From NCBI GenBank assembly GCA_032716605.1, contig CM064501.1, positions 28,626,061 to 28,690,060 of the forward strand: DNA of 64,000 nt, in the 5' to 3' direction. The DNA is from Paralithodes platypus. Taxonomy: Eukaryota > Arthropoda > Malacostraca > Decapoda > Lithodidae. Position numbers and translations under genes: made by a program. Under the pieces are notes generated by a model. That model did not search any database, had not been told where the DNA came from, and worked only from the letters and a program-made list of their open reading frames with translations. Positions within the stretch are counted from its first letter, which is position 1. Each line of letters begins with the position of its first letter. Shown here piece after piece: positions 44,843-56,200 of the stretch.

Positions 44843-47459
44843 CAGTATATAAAAGCATTTTTGATTCTCTGTCCTCACAACTCATGCAGTGTCCTCAACT
44901 TAAATGCTTCTTCTGAAATCACTGTGTTGGGTGATTTTAATGTCCATAATGTTGAATGGCTCACTCATTCAGCCAGGACTGATGATGCTGGTCTTGAATG
45001 TGAGCTATTTGCAGACTCATTTAATCTCACTCAACTAGTCAACCAACCCACCCGTGTACCAGATAACCCTAATCATAATTCCCACCTACTGGACTTATTT
45101 ATAACAACCCATTCAGAAAATTAATGATGTTACAGTGAGGTCCCCGCTTTGATCTTCTGATCACTGTCTGATACAGGCCACCTGTCTATCACCTACCACA
45201 CCTTCCCACTCTGAACCTGTTTTGGTGACTAAATGGCATTACGATAGGGCAGACTGGGAGGGTCTTCAAGGTTTCTTTATTGATATTCCCTGGACCTCTT
45301 TCTTTTCTAATGATGCACACTCCACCTTGAGCCACATACAAGATTTTGTAAAAATTGGAATGGAAACTTTTATTCCTCATCAAAAGTACAGTAAAAGATC
45401 TAATTCACCTAAATGGTTTGACCATAATTGTGGTAGAGTAACTGAACAAAAAGCAATAGCCTACAATGCATACACAAGATCAAAAACACATGAAGCCTTT
45501 TATTACTTTAGAAATATCAGAAATCATGCCAAAACTGTATTAAACCTAACTAAATCAAACTTTCTCCACAAGCAGGCAAATAAACTTCTAAATAATCCAA
45601 ATGATAACAAAATATTTTGGTCTACTCTTAACTCATTCAAATCCAACTTCACAACTGCTTCATCCATTCTACCATTAAAATCTCCGACTGGCAATCTTGG
45701 AAGTGACCCACGAGGTAAAGCTAACCTTCTTGCGGATATTTTCTTCACCAACTCAACCTTAGATGAAATAAATCAAGGTGTCCCTGTACTTAATTGTAAT
45801 TCGCCTGAAAGTCCCTCACTTAAGATCCACACCAGACATGTCAAAACTATTTTGCAGAATCTCTCAGTAGATAAGGCTCCTGGTCCAGATGAAATTCCTC
45901 CAATAGTACTTAAGAATTGCTCCTTGGTGCTCGCTCCTGTATTGGCAAAATGTTTCCGTCTATGTACTCATACCTCATGCTTCCCAGTACCCTGAAAAGA
46001 AGCAAACATCCATCCAGTTCCTAAAAAAGGTGCCTCTTCAGATCCATCAAACTACAGACCAATAGCTATAACTTCCACTCTTGGTAAAGTCTTTGAAATT
46101 ATATTAAATAATCACATAATTAAGCATCTTGAGAATAATAAATTAATCAGTGATAGGCAATATGGTTTTAGACGATGTCGATCAACTGCAGACATTCTTT
46201 GCCTTCTTACGCATCAAATCAACCAAGCTACAGACCAACATGGTGAAACACATAAAATAGCACTGGATATATCAAAGGCATTTGATAGAGTCTGGCATCA
46301 ATCCTTATTGTCGAAGATGTCACACTACGGCCTTGCATCATTAGTTCCACTAATTTCTTCTTATCTTCATAACAGAAAAATACGTGTAATGGTAGATGGC
46401 CTTTGTTCTCAATTTCACTCAATAAATGCTGGTGTTCCCCAGGGATCAGTTTTGGTCCCAACTATGTTCCTCATTCATATCAATGATCTCATATCTACCA
46501 CTCATAATCCAATACATTCCTACGCAGATGACTCAACACTCCACAGTTCCTTCACATTTACCAATTCTTTCACCCAACCCGATCTTATAAATTCAAAAAT
46601 AAGCACTGCAATTTCTCTGAACCAGGACCTTTCTAGAATAATTGAAGAATGGGGACAAAAGAATCTAGTTTCCTTTAATGCACAGAAAACCAAGTACATT
46701 CAATTTTCTAACCGACAGAATCTCACTGACTCCCATATATTTTTTAATGATGTAAATATTCCCACTTCCCCTAGTATTGACATTCTCGGTGTAACATTAA
46801 CTACTAACTTGAGCTGGAAACATTATGTTAGAAGCATTGCTAAGAATGCCTCTAAAAAACTGGGACTCCTGTATAGAGTTCGAGAATTCTTCACTGACGA
46901 GCAGTTGGCCGTAATATATAAATGTCATGTGCGTTCTCAGATGGATTACTGTTCACCTCTGTGGAGTGGAATTGGAGTGGTTGCATTGAGGCAGTTGGAC
47001 AAAATTCAAAATAAAGCTATTAGATTAATCAATAACCCTGCAATCACACAGGACCTTCCTACATTATCCATACGAAGAAACGTTGCATCCCTTGCATTAT
47101 TCTACAGATATTTTCACAGCAATTGTTCCGAGGAACTTGCTTCAATTGTGCCGCCTCTCCACAGCTTTCCTCGTAGAACTAGGGCAGCTGAGAGCGCCCA
47201 TGAATTTACACTTTCTCCTCCACAATGCAGAACTTCTGCTTATCAAAATTCATTTATCCCTAGAACTACTACTCTTTGGAATTCACTTCCCTCGAATTGC
47301 TTTCCACAAACTTACAATCTACAAATGTTTAAATCCAGTTGTTACAAACATTTTATGAATGGAGGATGCCTTTAGGCAACTGGACCTTTTTGGTGTATCT
47401 GTGTTTTTCCTTCCTCCGTTCATTGTGTCTTCAAAAAAAAAAAAAAAAAAAAAAATCTG
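44843..47459 (+). mobile_element. LINE-B, Jockey-like non-LTR retrotransposon
   Basis: The element is flanked by a near-perfect duplication of about 17 bp (AATGTTTTGATTGTATA at 44826-44842 and AATGTTTTTGATTGTATA at 47460-47477) and ends in poly-A (about 47434-47455). It is 5'-truncated inside the endonuclease. It lies in sense orientation in intron 1 of the sulfotransferase. Truncated relatives are at 23302-24024 and 29941-30124. Confidence 0.88.
44880..47375 (+). pseudogene. LINE-B ORF2: endonuclease end and reverse transcriptase
   Basis: The endonuclease C-terminal half is present (VLGDFNVHNVEWL, HLLDLFITT; 44880-45124). After a frameshift come the linker and RT fingers (SVDKAPGPDEIPP, 45222-45995), then a frame break near 45995 (CFPVPW to stop). 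The frame to 46310 encodes PVPKKG, NYRPIAITSTLGK and QYGFRR, then DISKAFDRVWH. The long frame 46308-47375 holds NAGVPQGSVLVP, HSYADDSTLHSS, the thumb and a conserved C-terminus with YCSPLWSG and TTLWNSLP. Three breaks at least; inactive, but the last 355 codons are intact. Confidence 0.88.
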
Positions 47460-47916
47460 AATGTTTTTGATTGTATAAATTGCATTATATAGTTAAGGAT
47501 GTATAGCCTACTATAAGCACGACACTAAACAAGTTAAGGGAATGTGTTTAAAGGTCTGTATTTATTTGTTATTATTACCGGTATAATGTATTTAATTGTT
47601 TCAGTTGGCTCCCTAGGCCTCTATCAAGCGTATACAAAAAAACATCCAAAGTTCCCCCTTCGAGATAAATGTTTACATATTTTGGTACTGAGGCGCTGCA
47701 GGGTGAGCCACCCAGATTCGGGCCAGGGGGTGGTGCGAGACCGAAATAAGTGCTATACCTCCTAAACTAGTTGGTTAGCTTTCACTAAATCAGGCACACC
47801 TATTTGATTTTCCAATGCAACGGCCAATCAAATAAGACATACAATCCTATATGGAGGTCAGTGTCACAGTATCCGGTCGATTGAGTCCCGGAAAATTGCG
47901 AGGACAGGTCAGGTGA

Positions 47917-48290
47917 GGTCAGATGAAGGTATTGAGGGATAAGCCTTTACAACAGCACCTCATATCTACTTTCCGAAGAGTGTTGGGAGGGGAGAAGGGC
48001 AGGTAAAGGGAGTGAGGCATAGGCCTTTACAACGGCACCTCGTATCTACTGTACTTTTCGAAGATTGTTGAGAGGGGAGAAGGGGTGTTTGAGAGAGAGG
48101 AAGTTGTTGGAGTGGCTTTGTTGTGTGTGTTATTAGGTCAGGTGAAGGTATAGGAGGATAAACCTTTACAACGGCACCTCGTATCTACTTTTCGAAGACT
48201 GTTGAGGGGGCAGAAGGAGCAGTTGGAGAGAGAGGAAGCTGTTGGAGTGGCTTTGCTGTATGTGTTATTAGTCTGTCCTGGTATTATCGT
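47917..48290 (+). repeat. Imperfect tandem repeat, three units of about 110-140 bp
   Basis: Each unit contains CCTTTACAACxGCACCTC, GTATCTACT, a TTCGAAGA-like phrase and GTTGxGAGGGG with AGAAGG. Units two and three share GAGAGAGGAAG and GTTGGAGTGGCTTTG. It ends 75 bp before sulfotransferase exon 2. Function unknown. Confidence 0.7.
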
Positions 48291-48366
48291 CTCATAAGAT
48301 TAATATTGTGATTAGTATTCATGGACAATTATATACAGTATATTATCAAGTATACTAATGTCACAG

Positions 48367-48512
48367 TTCCGGCCAAGTGATGTGGTAGTGAACACATACG
48401 CCAAGTGCGGGACAACCTGGATGCAAGAGTTGGTGTGGACCATGAGGAACAACCCCAACCTGGACCATCCCGAGGCCCACAAACCAGTCATGGCTCGATC
48501 ACCCTTCATGGA
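48367..48512 (+). CDS. Cytosolic sulfotransferase, exon 2 (PAPS 5'-phosphosulfate loop)
   Basis: Acceptor TCACAG at 48361-48366 and donor ATGGA|GTAAGT; 146 bp, entering in phase 0 and leaving after two bases of a codon. It encodes FRPSDVVVNTYAKCGTTWMQ, the PAPS-binding 5'-PSB loop. The canonical loop is TYPKSGTTW: here Pro is Ala and Ser is Cys, while the catalytic Lys and the GTTW are kept. Ser to Cys is common in invertebrate members, whereas Pro to Ala is unusual. The remaining residues (ELVWTMRNNP) match the following helix. Joins exon 1 in frame. Confidence 0.9.
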
Positions 48513-48781
48513 GTAAGTCATAACCTGTTGAGTACCAGCGACATCTATCATATCTTATTTTAGCTAGATTTAGACGATTTGATGAACTTTAGGATGGACC
48601 TGGGCTAGTTAAGAGTGTGGAATAAGATAGTTCGAAGCCTTTTATTTGCTAGAGGTCCTTCCTAGATTGTATGCATTCGATTATTAGTAGCCAGAATAAA
48701 TTATAAAGATGTCTACGGTACAAGAAAAAGGGAGGCGGTTAAGGTGGAGTGGGAGTATTAATTTGCTTAAATATTTATCTT

Positions 48782-48936
48782 TTAACCCTAACAGTACCGG
48801 TTACGTTCTTTTTATGATATTCTGGCGACTATTAGACGAATTTTTTCAGGTAAATAAGGTCCTCCAACATTTACCAGTCTTCGAAATATCTAAATATAGC
48901 TAGAACTGTCACCGTCACCGGTACAGAAGGGGTTAA
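48782..48936. mobile_element. MITE-D4, foldback TTAA element in intron 2
   Basis: TTAA 48782-48785 with CCCTAACAGTACCGGTTACG and TTAA 48933-48936 preceded by CGTCACCGGTACAGAAGGGG form inverted ends. Related single ends are nearby (48530, 48977, 49938). Confidence 0.7.
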
Positions 48937-49164
48937 GGGGGGGATGAGCGTATTTATTTGCTTATATATTTATTCATCCCAATCAGTACCGGTGTGACAT
49001 CCTTTTCACTTATTCAGCTTAGGAAGGATATATATCTGTTAAACAATTACAGACTATCTCAATTAATCCTTTTAGCTACCAAATATCCTTCCTAAGCTTC
49101 ATAAAATCGTCTAATTGCAGCTGAAATAAATAAAAAAAGACGCATTATAATTGTGTTTGTTATA

Positions 49165-49360
49165 GTTTCCTCCCTAGACCTCCATCAAGCTTAAACAAAC
49201 ATCCTCAAGATCCCCCTTCGTGTTAAATTTGTACATTTTTCGGCAGAAGAATTTCCCGGCCGAATGCCAGTACATCCAAACTTACAGGTTTGCTTCACTC
49301 GCCAGAAAAATATCGACACCTAAATGGCACGAAAGGTTTTAATAATAACAGAAATGGTGC
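49165..49360 (+). repeat. Dispersed repeat with the CCTAGACCTCCATCAAGCTT core
   Basis: The core (about 49173) is followed by CCCCCTTCG, TTTTTCGGCAGAAG, TTCCCGGCCG, CTCGCCAGAAAAATATCGACACC and GGCACGAAAGG. An inverted copy with the same order of parts lies at 50040-50230. Confidence 0.65.
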
Positions 49361-49599
49361 GAAAGAAAAAGAGGGACCTGAAAAAAACAACCATCCCCCT
49401 AAATATTTTGAACCTTGGAACACAGGCACTTGAGAAGGCAAGTACGGTAGCGCTAATAAGTCATGTCTCAGCTGTTATTACGTTTGGCTCGCTCTGTACT
49501 GTATTAATGTCTGTCAGATGTTGAATAGGCTGGGTAAGTGTATAGGAATACGTTTCTATATTTCACTCGAAAGGAAGGCATCGTGTTTAGATATGGCGG

Positions 49600-49745
49600 T
49601 TCCATAGGGATTGGGCCCATACGCGATTAGGCCCATACGGAATATACGGAATTGGGCCCAAACGGGATTGGGCCCACGGGATTGGAACCTAACCTAACCT
49701 AACCTAACCTAAGTGGGCCCAATCCCGTATGGGCCCAATCCCGTG
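49600..49745. repeat. Telomere-like (AACCT)5 inside a palindrome
   Basis: Five AACCT units (49686-49710) lie between inverted copies of CGGGATTGGGCCCA and TGGGCCCAATCCCG, each of which is itself repeated. AACCT is the complement of the arthropod telomere repeat TTAGG. Confidence 0.85.
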
Positions 49746-50039
49746 GTCACCAGATATGGCTGATATCAATTAATAATCACAATATACTTAGTGCCGAGCG
49801 TCACTTATTTGGCCGACTGTACGTGCTCGTTTTCTATAAGGGATTCAATGAGATACTCTGTAGCCTGTTCATTGCTAAAGGTCCTTCCTAAGCTGAATAA
49901 AATAACCCAATAGATACCAGAAAATAACGAAAATAAAGTCACCGGTACAGAAGGGGTTAAAGGGGGATGGTTGTATTTTCTGGCACCCCTCCTCCCTCAT
50001 GTTTAGGCCTATTAGTTATTAGATTTCAAATTGTTCGGC

Positions 50040-50230
50040 CAATTAGTTTGACGATGAATATGACCTTACGCCCCATTTCTTTGTCAATATTAAGACCTTT
50101 CATGCCATTTAGGTGTCTATTATTGTTCTGGTGAGCGATAGCGAGCCTGTACAAATGTATCTAGAAAGGGGATCTTGAGGATGTGTTTTGTTTTAAGCTT
50201 GATGGAGGTCTAGGGAGGAAACTAAAAAGA
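50040..50230 (-). repeat. Dispersed repeat, inverted copy
   Basis: Reverse-complement arrangement of the family at 49165-49360, ending in AAGCTTGATGGAGGTCTAGG (about 50197-50216). The interior is more degraded. Confidence 0.6.
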
Positions 50231-50524
50231 TGTAAAACAAATGGAGAAAATCGACCAAAAATATACCTCCAGCCCCCCCTCCCCTTAACCCTTTTTGCAC
50301 CAGCGACGTCCTATACATTCTATTCTAGTTAGTTTTAGACGACTTAATGCAGCTGAACCCTTGAACACAAACGTTAGTTTTATACCTACTCCCACAAACG
50401 TTGGGTCTGACAAACCCATTTTTGGAGAAAAAAAAAACATTTATAACCAAAATACACATAAACTATAACCTTTGTAAAGTAAGAATCCTGCCAGCCAATC
50501 AACGTGCTGCATTTAACTATCTCT

Positions 50525-50966
50525 TTAACCCCTGTCGAACGGGGATATTTGTGACTTCTACTACCTGGCAGGTGGGCATATTTACCCTAAACGAGCTCCA
50601 TTCCATGCTCTTTTTAATGCATAAACAAGATCCAGAGCGTAATACAATTATGTATCCGTGAAAGGGCGATAATAGAGCTTTCGAATGACACCTGAATCAT
50701 CCTTCTACGACCACGGGTTCTCTTGCAATGATGTTGCAACACGAGGGCAAAAACCCTAAAATACAGTAATTTCCTCAAAATATCCTTGTCCTCGAGAGGC
50801 CAGGGATGTAGAGAGGTGTGGTGAGGCTCGCAGTTGCCTCACTTGGCCCAGGCTGAGCGGTTAGAGCCCGCCTGCGGTCCTCCAAACGCGTGGACTCTCT
50901 CTCAGAGCCGATAATGTGCTCAAAATCCCACCCGAATATTGTCGGGACCCGCGGCTTGAGTGTTAA
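50525..50966 (-). mobile_element. MITE-A relative in intron 2
   Basis: 442 bp including TTAA at 50525-50528 and 50963-50966. The body is similar to 4150-4500 and, in reverse complement, to 18130-18560 (phrases CCATGCTCTTTTTxATGCATA, GGGCG and GAGCTTTCxAATGACACC). More diverged than the three plus-strand copies. Confidence 0.75.
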
Positions 50967-52930
50967 GCCAGCTGATTTTGACAGTCCGGATGTTTCCCTC
51001 AACTCTGCCACACCCTTCCTTGCAAACAATCAGGAGCCTCCGTTGTCGGAGCAGGAAAATAGTGTACCAGCCGTGCACATCTTTTCACCTTCCAAATCGC
51101 TCTCGCTCCCTCCACAGGCCGTCTCTTTGAGTTGCAATAGGTCTATGACATCCGTGCAAGCCCCATACTCCCGTAAGCCACTACAAGACCTTTGCAACCA
51201 TCTCCCTGGGACATATTATGAAGAGATAAGATCAGAGGAGAGGGGAACGAATGTTCAAAGTGCGTGGCCGGAGAAGGCACTGCCCAGGCGGCTGGCTCAA
51301 CCAATTACAGCGTGCCAATTTGTGAGGCGGGGCTATAAAGAGGGGGGGGGGGGGGGCTGCAGACGTCATTCCCGTCACGGGCTCCACTCAGTTCACTTGC
51401 AAGCAACTCCTACTCTCTTCTTCACCCGGGCAACAATGGGAACTTGGCTACACCTGCTCCAGCCTCCCAACTCGCCTTTCCCCACTAAAGTCCACCTCTG
51501 GCCCAACACCACTTCCGTCTACTCACCAGATACACCACAAGTATCCTGGTGCCTGTCGTCACATTGCTGGCTTACACACATACAGTCAAGCAATTCAAGA
51601 GGGGCGACAGATAGTAGACGGAACCAAATATTTCCAGAAGCACTATTGGCCGGCCTTGAGGTGGTGAAGCTGTTCCAGAGAAACCTTTGAATTTTTACAG
51701 GACCCTTATTGGCCCGAACAAGACTTATGAAAAAGAGAGAAATGCTTGACAAACCCAGTGGACCCAACCTTTAAAAATCGATGTGTTTTTATAGAACAGA
51801 ACCGAGAGAAATAGATTAGACTTATGAAGAAATAAAAGGATGAAGTGTTGAGAGAATATAGCTGTTATTGATAGAGAAGGCTCCATGCATGCCACTTAAC
51901 TATCAATAGTATAGGATCTTATAGGATAAGTAGATTAATGTGAACATTAAAGATAAGGGAGGGTTTAATATGAGACTAAGGTTAGAAGCAACTATAGTAC
52001 TGACGAGGGGATAAATAATAGTTGCAGATAGATCTGATTTAGCTTGAGAAATAGTTAGGTCGGACACTGGTCCATAATTATGATGAAAGATATTTTTTTG
52101 TTATAAAGGAAACATTGTTATTCGTAGCATTTAAGAAGAAGAATTTGCCGGTTTGATAATGAACTTTGTGATCATGATATGATATAGTAACAAGTTGAGG
52201 CGACTAGTGTAAGGAAATATTGTATTCCTGAGATAAGTAGTTAGTGAGTTGATAGATATAGTATCAATCCGATCAAACATAGAGAATAATGATGTAATCA
52301 TGATATATAGAGAATTAAGTGTTGATTATTGATAATATAGGTGTTTATGAATTATTGATTATATTGGACTATGTAATGAGGTATATCTATTTGAATAAGT
52401 GGTATCAGTGTTATTGAGTTCATCTATTTGTCAGATAGGAGGTCAGCGTGGAGATATTCCAAACAAAGGGTTATATTAATGTGGGTGCCTACGGGTACGG
52501 ATTTATTTGCATTAGAGATAATAATGTATATAATGTAAGAGTGTTAAAGATAGAAAAATAGCGGTCATATGTATTAAAGCCTTGGTCTTTGGATTAGACA
52601 CATTGAGGCCCGGTAAAGCTGATATATTATTTTGGAGACTAGTAATGTGCCTTTGGATCGAAGTCGGAGTGAGTCAATACCTGAATAGCGGGTATCCAAA
52701 TAGGTGGTAACGGGAACTTGCGAGTTCCAACGTACAATCTATTGTGGGTCGACGATAATATTCAATCTGAGTGTTGAACTAATTTCGGCCCCAACAGAAA
52801 ATCAATTGCTAGGGGAACATTAACTATTAGGGAGTTTCTTAAATAAAGGATATGAACTTCCAAACAACTGTCGAATTATTCCCACCTTAGTAGTATACAG
52901 AGAATTAGAAAATAAGTACTACACTTTGTA
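50967..52930. other. Unassigned intronic sequence
   Basis: The first 700 bp are GC-richer and open for 266 codons (50890-51690, partly inside the MITE), with no recognised domain. The segment holds TATAAAG (about 51334), a G-run of 14 and many TTCACC-type phrases, and could be an LTR-like promoter. The rest is AT-rich and without open frames. I cannot name it. Confidence 0.4.
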
Positions 52931-53082
52931 CTTAAATTTGAGCACACAAATAACACCATCCAAAGAAAACGTAAAATAAAAGAAAATAGTATGGCACAAC
53001 AAACGTTTGATGTGTGATGCCCAGAATAGGCCTATGGAAAATACCCACGGAGAGAGCCCAAGGACACTCTACCTTCCCCGGC

Positions 53083-53085
<3 letters not shown>

Positions 53086-53128
<43 letters not shown>
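53086..53128. repeat. Poly-A tract
   Basis: 43 consecutive A. The following 90 bp (53127-53215) recur in inverted form at about 55370-55440, so a small dispersed repeat adjoins it. Confidence 0.9.
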
Positions 53129-53131
<3 letters not shown>

Positions 53132-53511
53132 GAGCGCCACCATTAGGACGTGAGACCGGAACTTTAATTCGTGTGGAGCACTTGGTCTTCAAATTAAGTT
53201 TATACATGTACAGTATATCAGCTTTTTAAAATGAAATATTAAAGAAGTATGAGTAATTTAGTGCTCATACAAATAATATGTATTAAATAATATTCAAATT
53301 TATCGCTAAATGTTCTGTTCGAGTTCGGCATTGAGACAAATGTTTTACCTTGCATGGACAATCTGGCTGGTTCACCGGGAGTGAATTACATATATCATAA
53401 CAGCCAATTATTTTTAACATACACAATTATAATAAAGGTTAGATTATCAAATATTTGTCCTCAGATTTCATTCCAGCTTATACAAAAGTTAATTACTGAG
53501 TGAAAAGGAAA

Positions 53512-53863
53512 CCAAGCATTATAATGAGGCTGTTGCACACCAAAGAGTTTGGTTGAATACCTTGTCGTTGTGCTGTATAATACCAAGCATAATAATGAGG
53601 CTGTTGAACACCAAAGAGTTTGGTTGTATACCTTGTCGTTGTGCTGTATAATACCAAGCATAATAATGAGGCTGTTGAACACCAAAGAGTTTGGTTGTAT
53701 ACCTTGTCGTTGTGCTGTATAATACCAAGCATAATAATGAGGCTGTTGAACACCAAAGAGTTTGGTTGTATACCTTGTGCTGTATAATACCAAGCATAAT
53801 AATGAGGCTGTTGAACACCAAAGAGTTTGGTTGTATACCTTGTCGTTGTGCTGTATAATAATT
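53512..53863 (+). repeat. 71-bp minisatellite, five units
   Basis: Units start CCAAGCATAATAATGAGGCT and end GTGCTGTATAATA. The fourth unit lacks 8 bp (CGTTGTGC-type segment), the others are about 71 bp. Open frames on the minus strand merely repeat the unit. Confidence 0.92.
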
Positions 53864-53989
53864 ATATTTGTATTAATTTCACCACAACACCAAACACCTC
53901 CAATTAAATTAATGAAAGCAAATTATGTGATCCATGTGTTGGTTCATGTGGCCTTCCTTCTCCCTCATGTTTAGCCCCATTCATTTTCA

Positions 53990-54260
53990 GAATGGACGAC
54001 CGTTCGCCCCATTAGTTTGGGGATGTTAAGACCTTTTGCTCCATTTCTTTGACAATATTAAGACCTTTCGTGCCATTTAGATGTTGATATTTTTTCCTGG
54101 CGAGTAATAGCGAGCCCGTAATTTGAAGAGAAATCGCCCTTCAGCCGGGACATTTTCTACCGAAAAATTTACAAATTTATCTCGAAGGGGGAACTTAGGG
54201 GTGTTTTTTAGAGTGTGATGGAGGTCTAGCGAGGAAACTAAATAATCACTATATAAATAA
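53990..54260 (-). repeat. Dispersed repeat, inverted copy
   Basis: Ends with GTGATGGAGGTCTAGCGAGG (about 54216). It has the companion phrases in reverse (TGCCATTTAGATGTTGATAT, CGGGACATTTTCTACCGAAAAA). Same family as 49165-49360. Confidence 0.6.
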
Positions 54261-54637
54261 ATAAATATAAATACATATTTTGTCACTCCTTTAGTTCTGG
54301 GGGAGGCTCGTCACAGGCCGTTTTGCCATTTGTCTCCCTCATCCACATATAAAAAACAAACTAATAATAAACCCTACCCCACTGATAGAAAACGAGCGGT
54401 AGGTTGGCTAGTTATTTCTTAACATCGTTCTCAACACCAATAACACCCCAAATACAATTAATGAAACCACGTGATTCTCCCAGGATTTGAACCCAGGTTA
54501 TCACATACAGAACTGACACGCTCTATACCTTACGCCATCAAGACAGTTATAAGAGCATAAACAATGATTTGAGCGACGGTTGGGTTAGATTGGATCATAG
54601 AAATATATACAATTATTGTATCGTCTCTTTTTTACAG

Positions 54638-54842
54638 TGTTGACATGTTCCTCCACGCTCACACTTTGGGAAAGGACAACACCAAGAACCCTGTCATACA
54701 GAGGTTTGAGTCAGTATGCCCTGGGAGGTCTCCGGCAGATGGTATGACGGTACAGTTGGCTGAGGTTCTCCCTGATCCTCGTACCATCAAGACTCACCTC
54801 CCTCTCTCCCTCCTTCCACCAGACATCCTAGATACTGCCAAA
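54638..54842 (+). CDS. Cytosolic sulfotransferase, exon 3 (catalytic His)
   Basis: Acceptor TTTTTTACAG before 54638. The first base completes the split codon from exon 2 and the rest reads in frame to GCCAAA at 54842, with donor GTAGAC, which is weak. It contains RTIKTHLPLSLLP: the His of KTHLP corresponds to the catalytic base of this family, and the exon ends at DTAK just before the VVYVARNPKD strand. It also has the substrate-side segment FESVCPGRSPADG. Exons 2 and 4 join in frame. The 6.1 kb intron before it is packed with repeats. Confidence 0.87.
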
Positions 54843-55181
54843 GTAGACGGGGTTCGCTGTGACAACATATTTAATGTTAGGTATGGATGGCACTTTAGGT
54901 GCATCCTGGTCAAAGAGCATACACTTAATGCAAATGTATTGTATATATAGAGTAATATGCAGTCAAGTATATCTCACAAATACACCTGAGTTACTTTATG
55001 TGTTTATACTCCCAGCCGGAATCGAACCACCGACAGTCAGGACGATTGTCCAATAGATATACAGTATATTTAATACAGCCAAGAGAGTTGACTCATGAAT
55101 AGCGTTGATGATATATTGAATACTATGAATACTCGTACTTTAACAAATTGTTCTGTTTATATAATACTGTGAACATTACAG

Positions 55182-55308
55182 GTGGTGTACGTGGCCAGGA
55201 ACCCCAAGGACGTGCTAGTGTCTTACCACCATCACTGTTGTATAAACCTCGCCATGAATTACCGAGGCACCTTCGAGGATTACGTTCAATACTTTGTTGA
55301 CGATAATA
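55182..55308 (+). CDS. Cytosolic sulfotransferase, exon 4 (3'-phosphate binding)
   Basis: Acceptor ACATTACAG, then VVYVARNPKDVLVSYHHH, the 3'-PB motif where the Arg and Ser (RNPKDxLVS) contact the 3'-phosphate of PAPS. It continues FEDYVQYFVDDN and ends in phase 1 at donor A|GTAAGA. The remaining exons, which should include the GxxGxxK region, are not in the window. The following intron contains XPG-CXC element 2 from about 55599 to beyond 64000. The coding sequence seen so far is uninterrupted, so the gene may well be functional. Confidence 0.9.
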
Positions 55309-56200
55309 GTAAGATGTGGCTGTCTTAATATGTGTTCATTGATTTAGTTTAATCCACATAGTACATACATACACAAACTTAAAGACCGAGTGCTCCACAC
55401 AGAGTGTGATTCCGGTCTCATGTCCTAATGGCAGTGTTCCAGACAGCCCTGTTCAGAGCTGCCTCACTTGTAAGATTATTTTTGCGGTCTGATCCTACAT
55501 CTTTCTTTATCTGCCCTTTGGTGCAGCTCCCTCTACGTTCATGGACTTGCTAGTACGCATCACATCACTGATACTCTTGATATCTAACCTTTTCCTTATA
55601 GTCCGGGGAAATTAGGCCAAAAAAGGGGTCAACTTTCAACAAATTGCAATAGTAATGAAAGGAACATTATTCAACACAAAAATATGTCTAGAATAACATA
55701 TCAAAAGTTTACTTGAATAAAAGTATGGGAACACTGTCTAATTTGCATAAATTCAAGATGGGCGCCAGAAATCGAAATTTCATTGTAATTGTATTGCAAT
55801 TTAAAGTACGAATCAGATATTGAACATTATAATTTCAAAAGACAATTCCCTGACATATTTGTTATGCTGATGATAAGTACTACTGTAGCAAGCAATGTAC
55901 ATTCTCCATCGATATGTACATCCAGACAATGATTAAGTCTGTTATAATAGTATTCTAGAATCTAGGAAAACAACCTGATGAAACACTACAAAATAAAATG
56001 TGTAATACAAATGAGTGTAGTATACGTCAAGAACAGCAAATGTAAATCGTATGTAAAAGTAAGCACTGCATGTACTCTGTATATAGCAGGTACAACATGA
56101 ACAATTAATGCTATATTTTGCAAATAATGCTGTAAAATAATACTTGACAGTTCGTGTTTGCACAAAAATTACTAAAGTAACAATAATCAAACGCTGCTCA

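Noticed and set aside
49686..49710. True chromosome end
   Set aside because: Only five units, with ordinary gene-bearing sequence on both sides.
53086..53128. Poly-A as the tail of a processed pseudogene
   Set aside because: No gene-like sequence precedes it and no flanking duplication was found.
53461..53821. Three overlapping minus-strand frames of about 100 codons
   Set aside because: They are translations of the 71-bp minisatellite.
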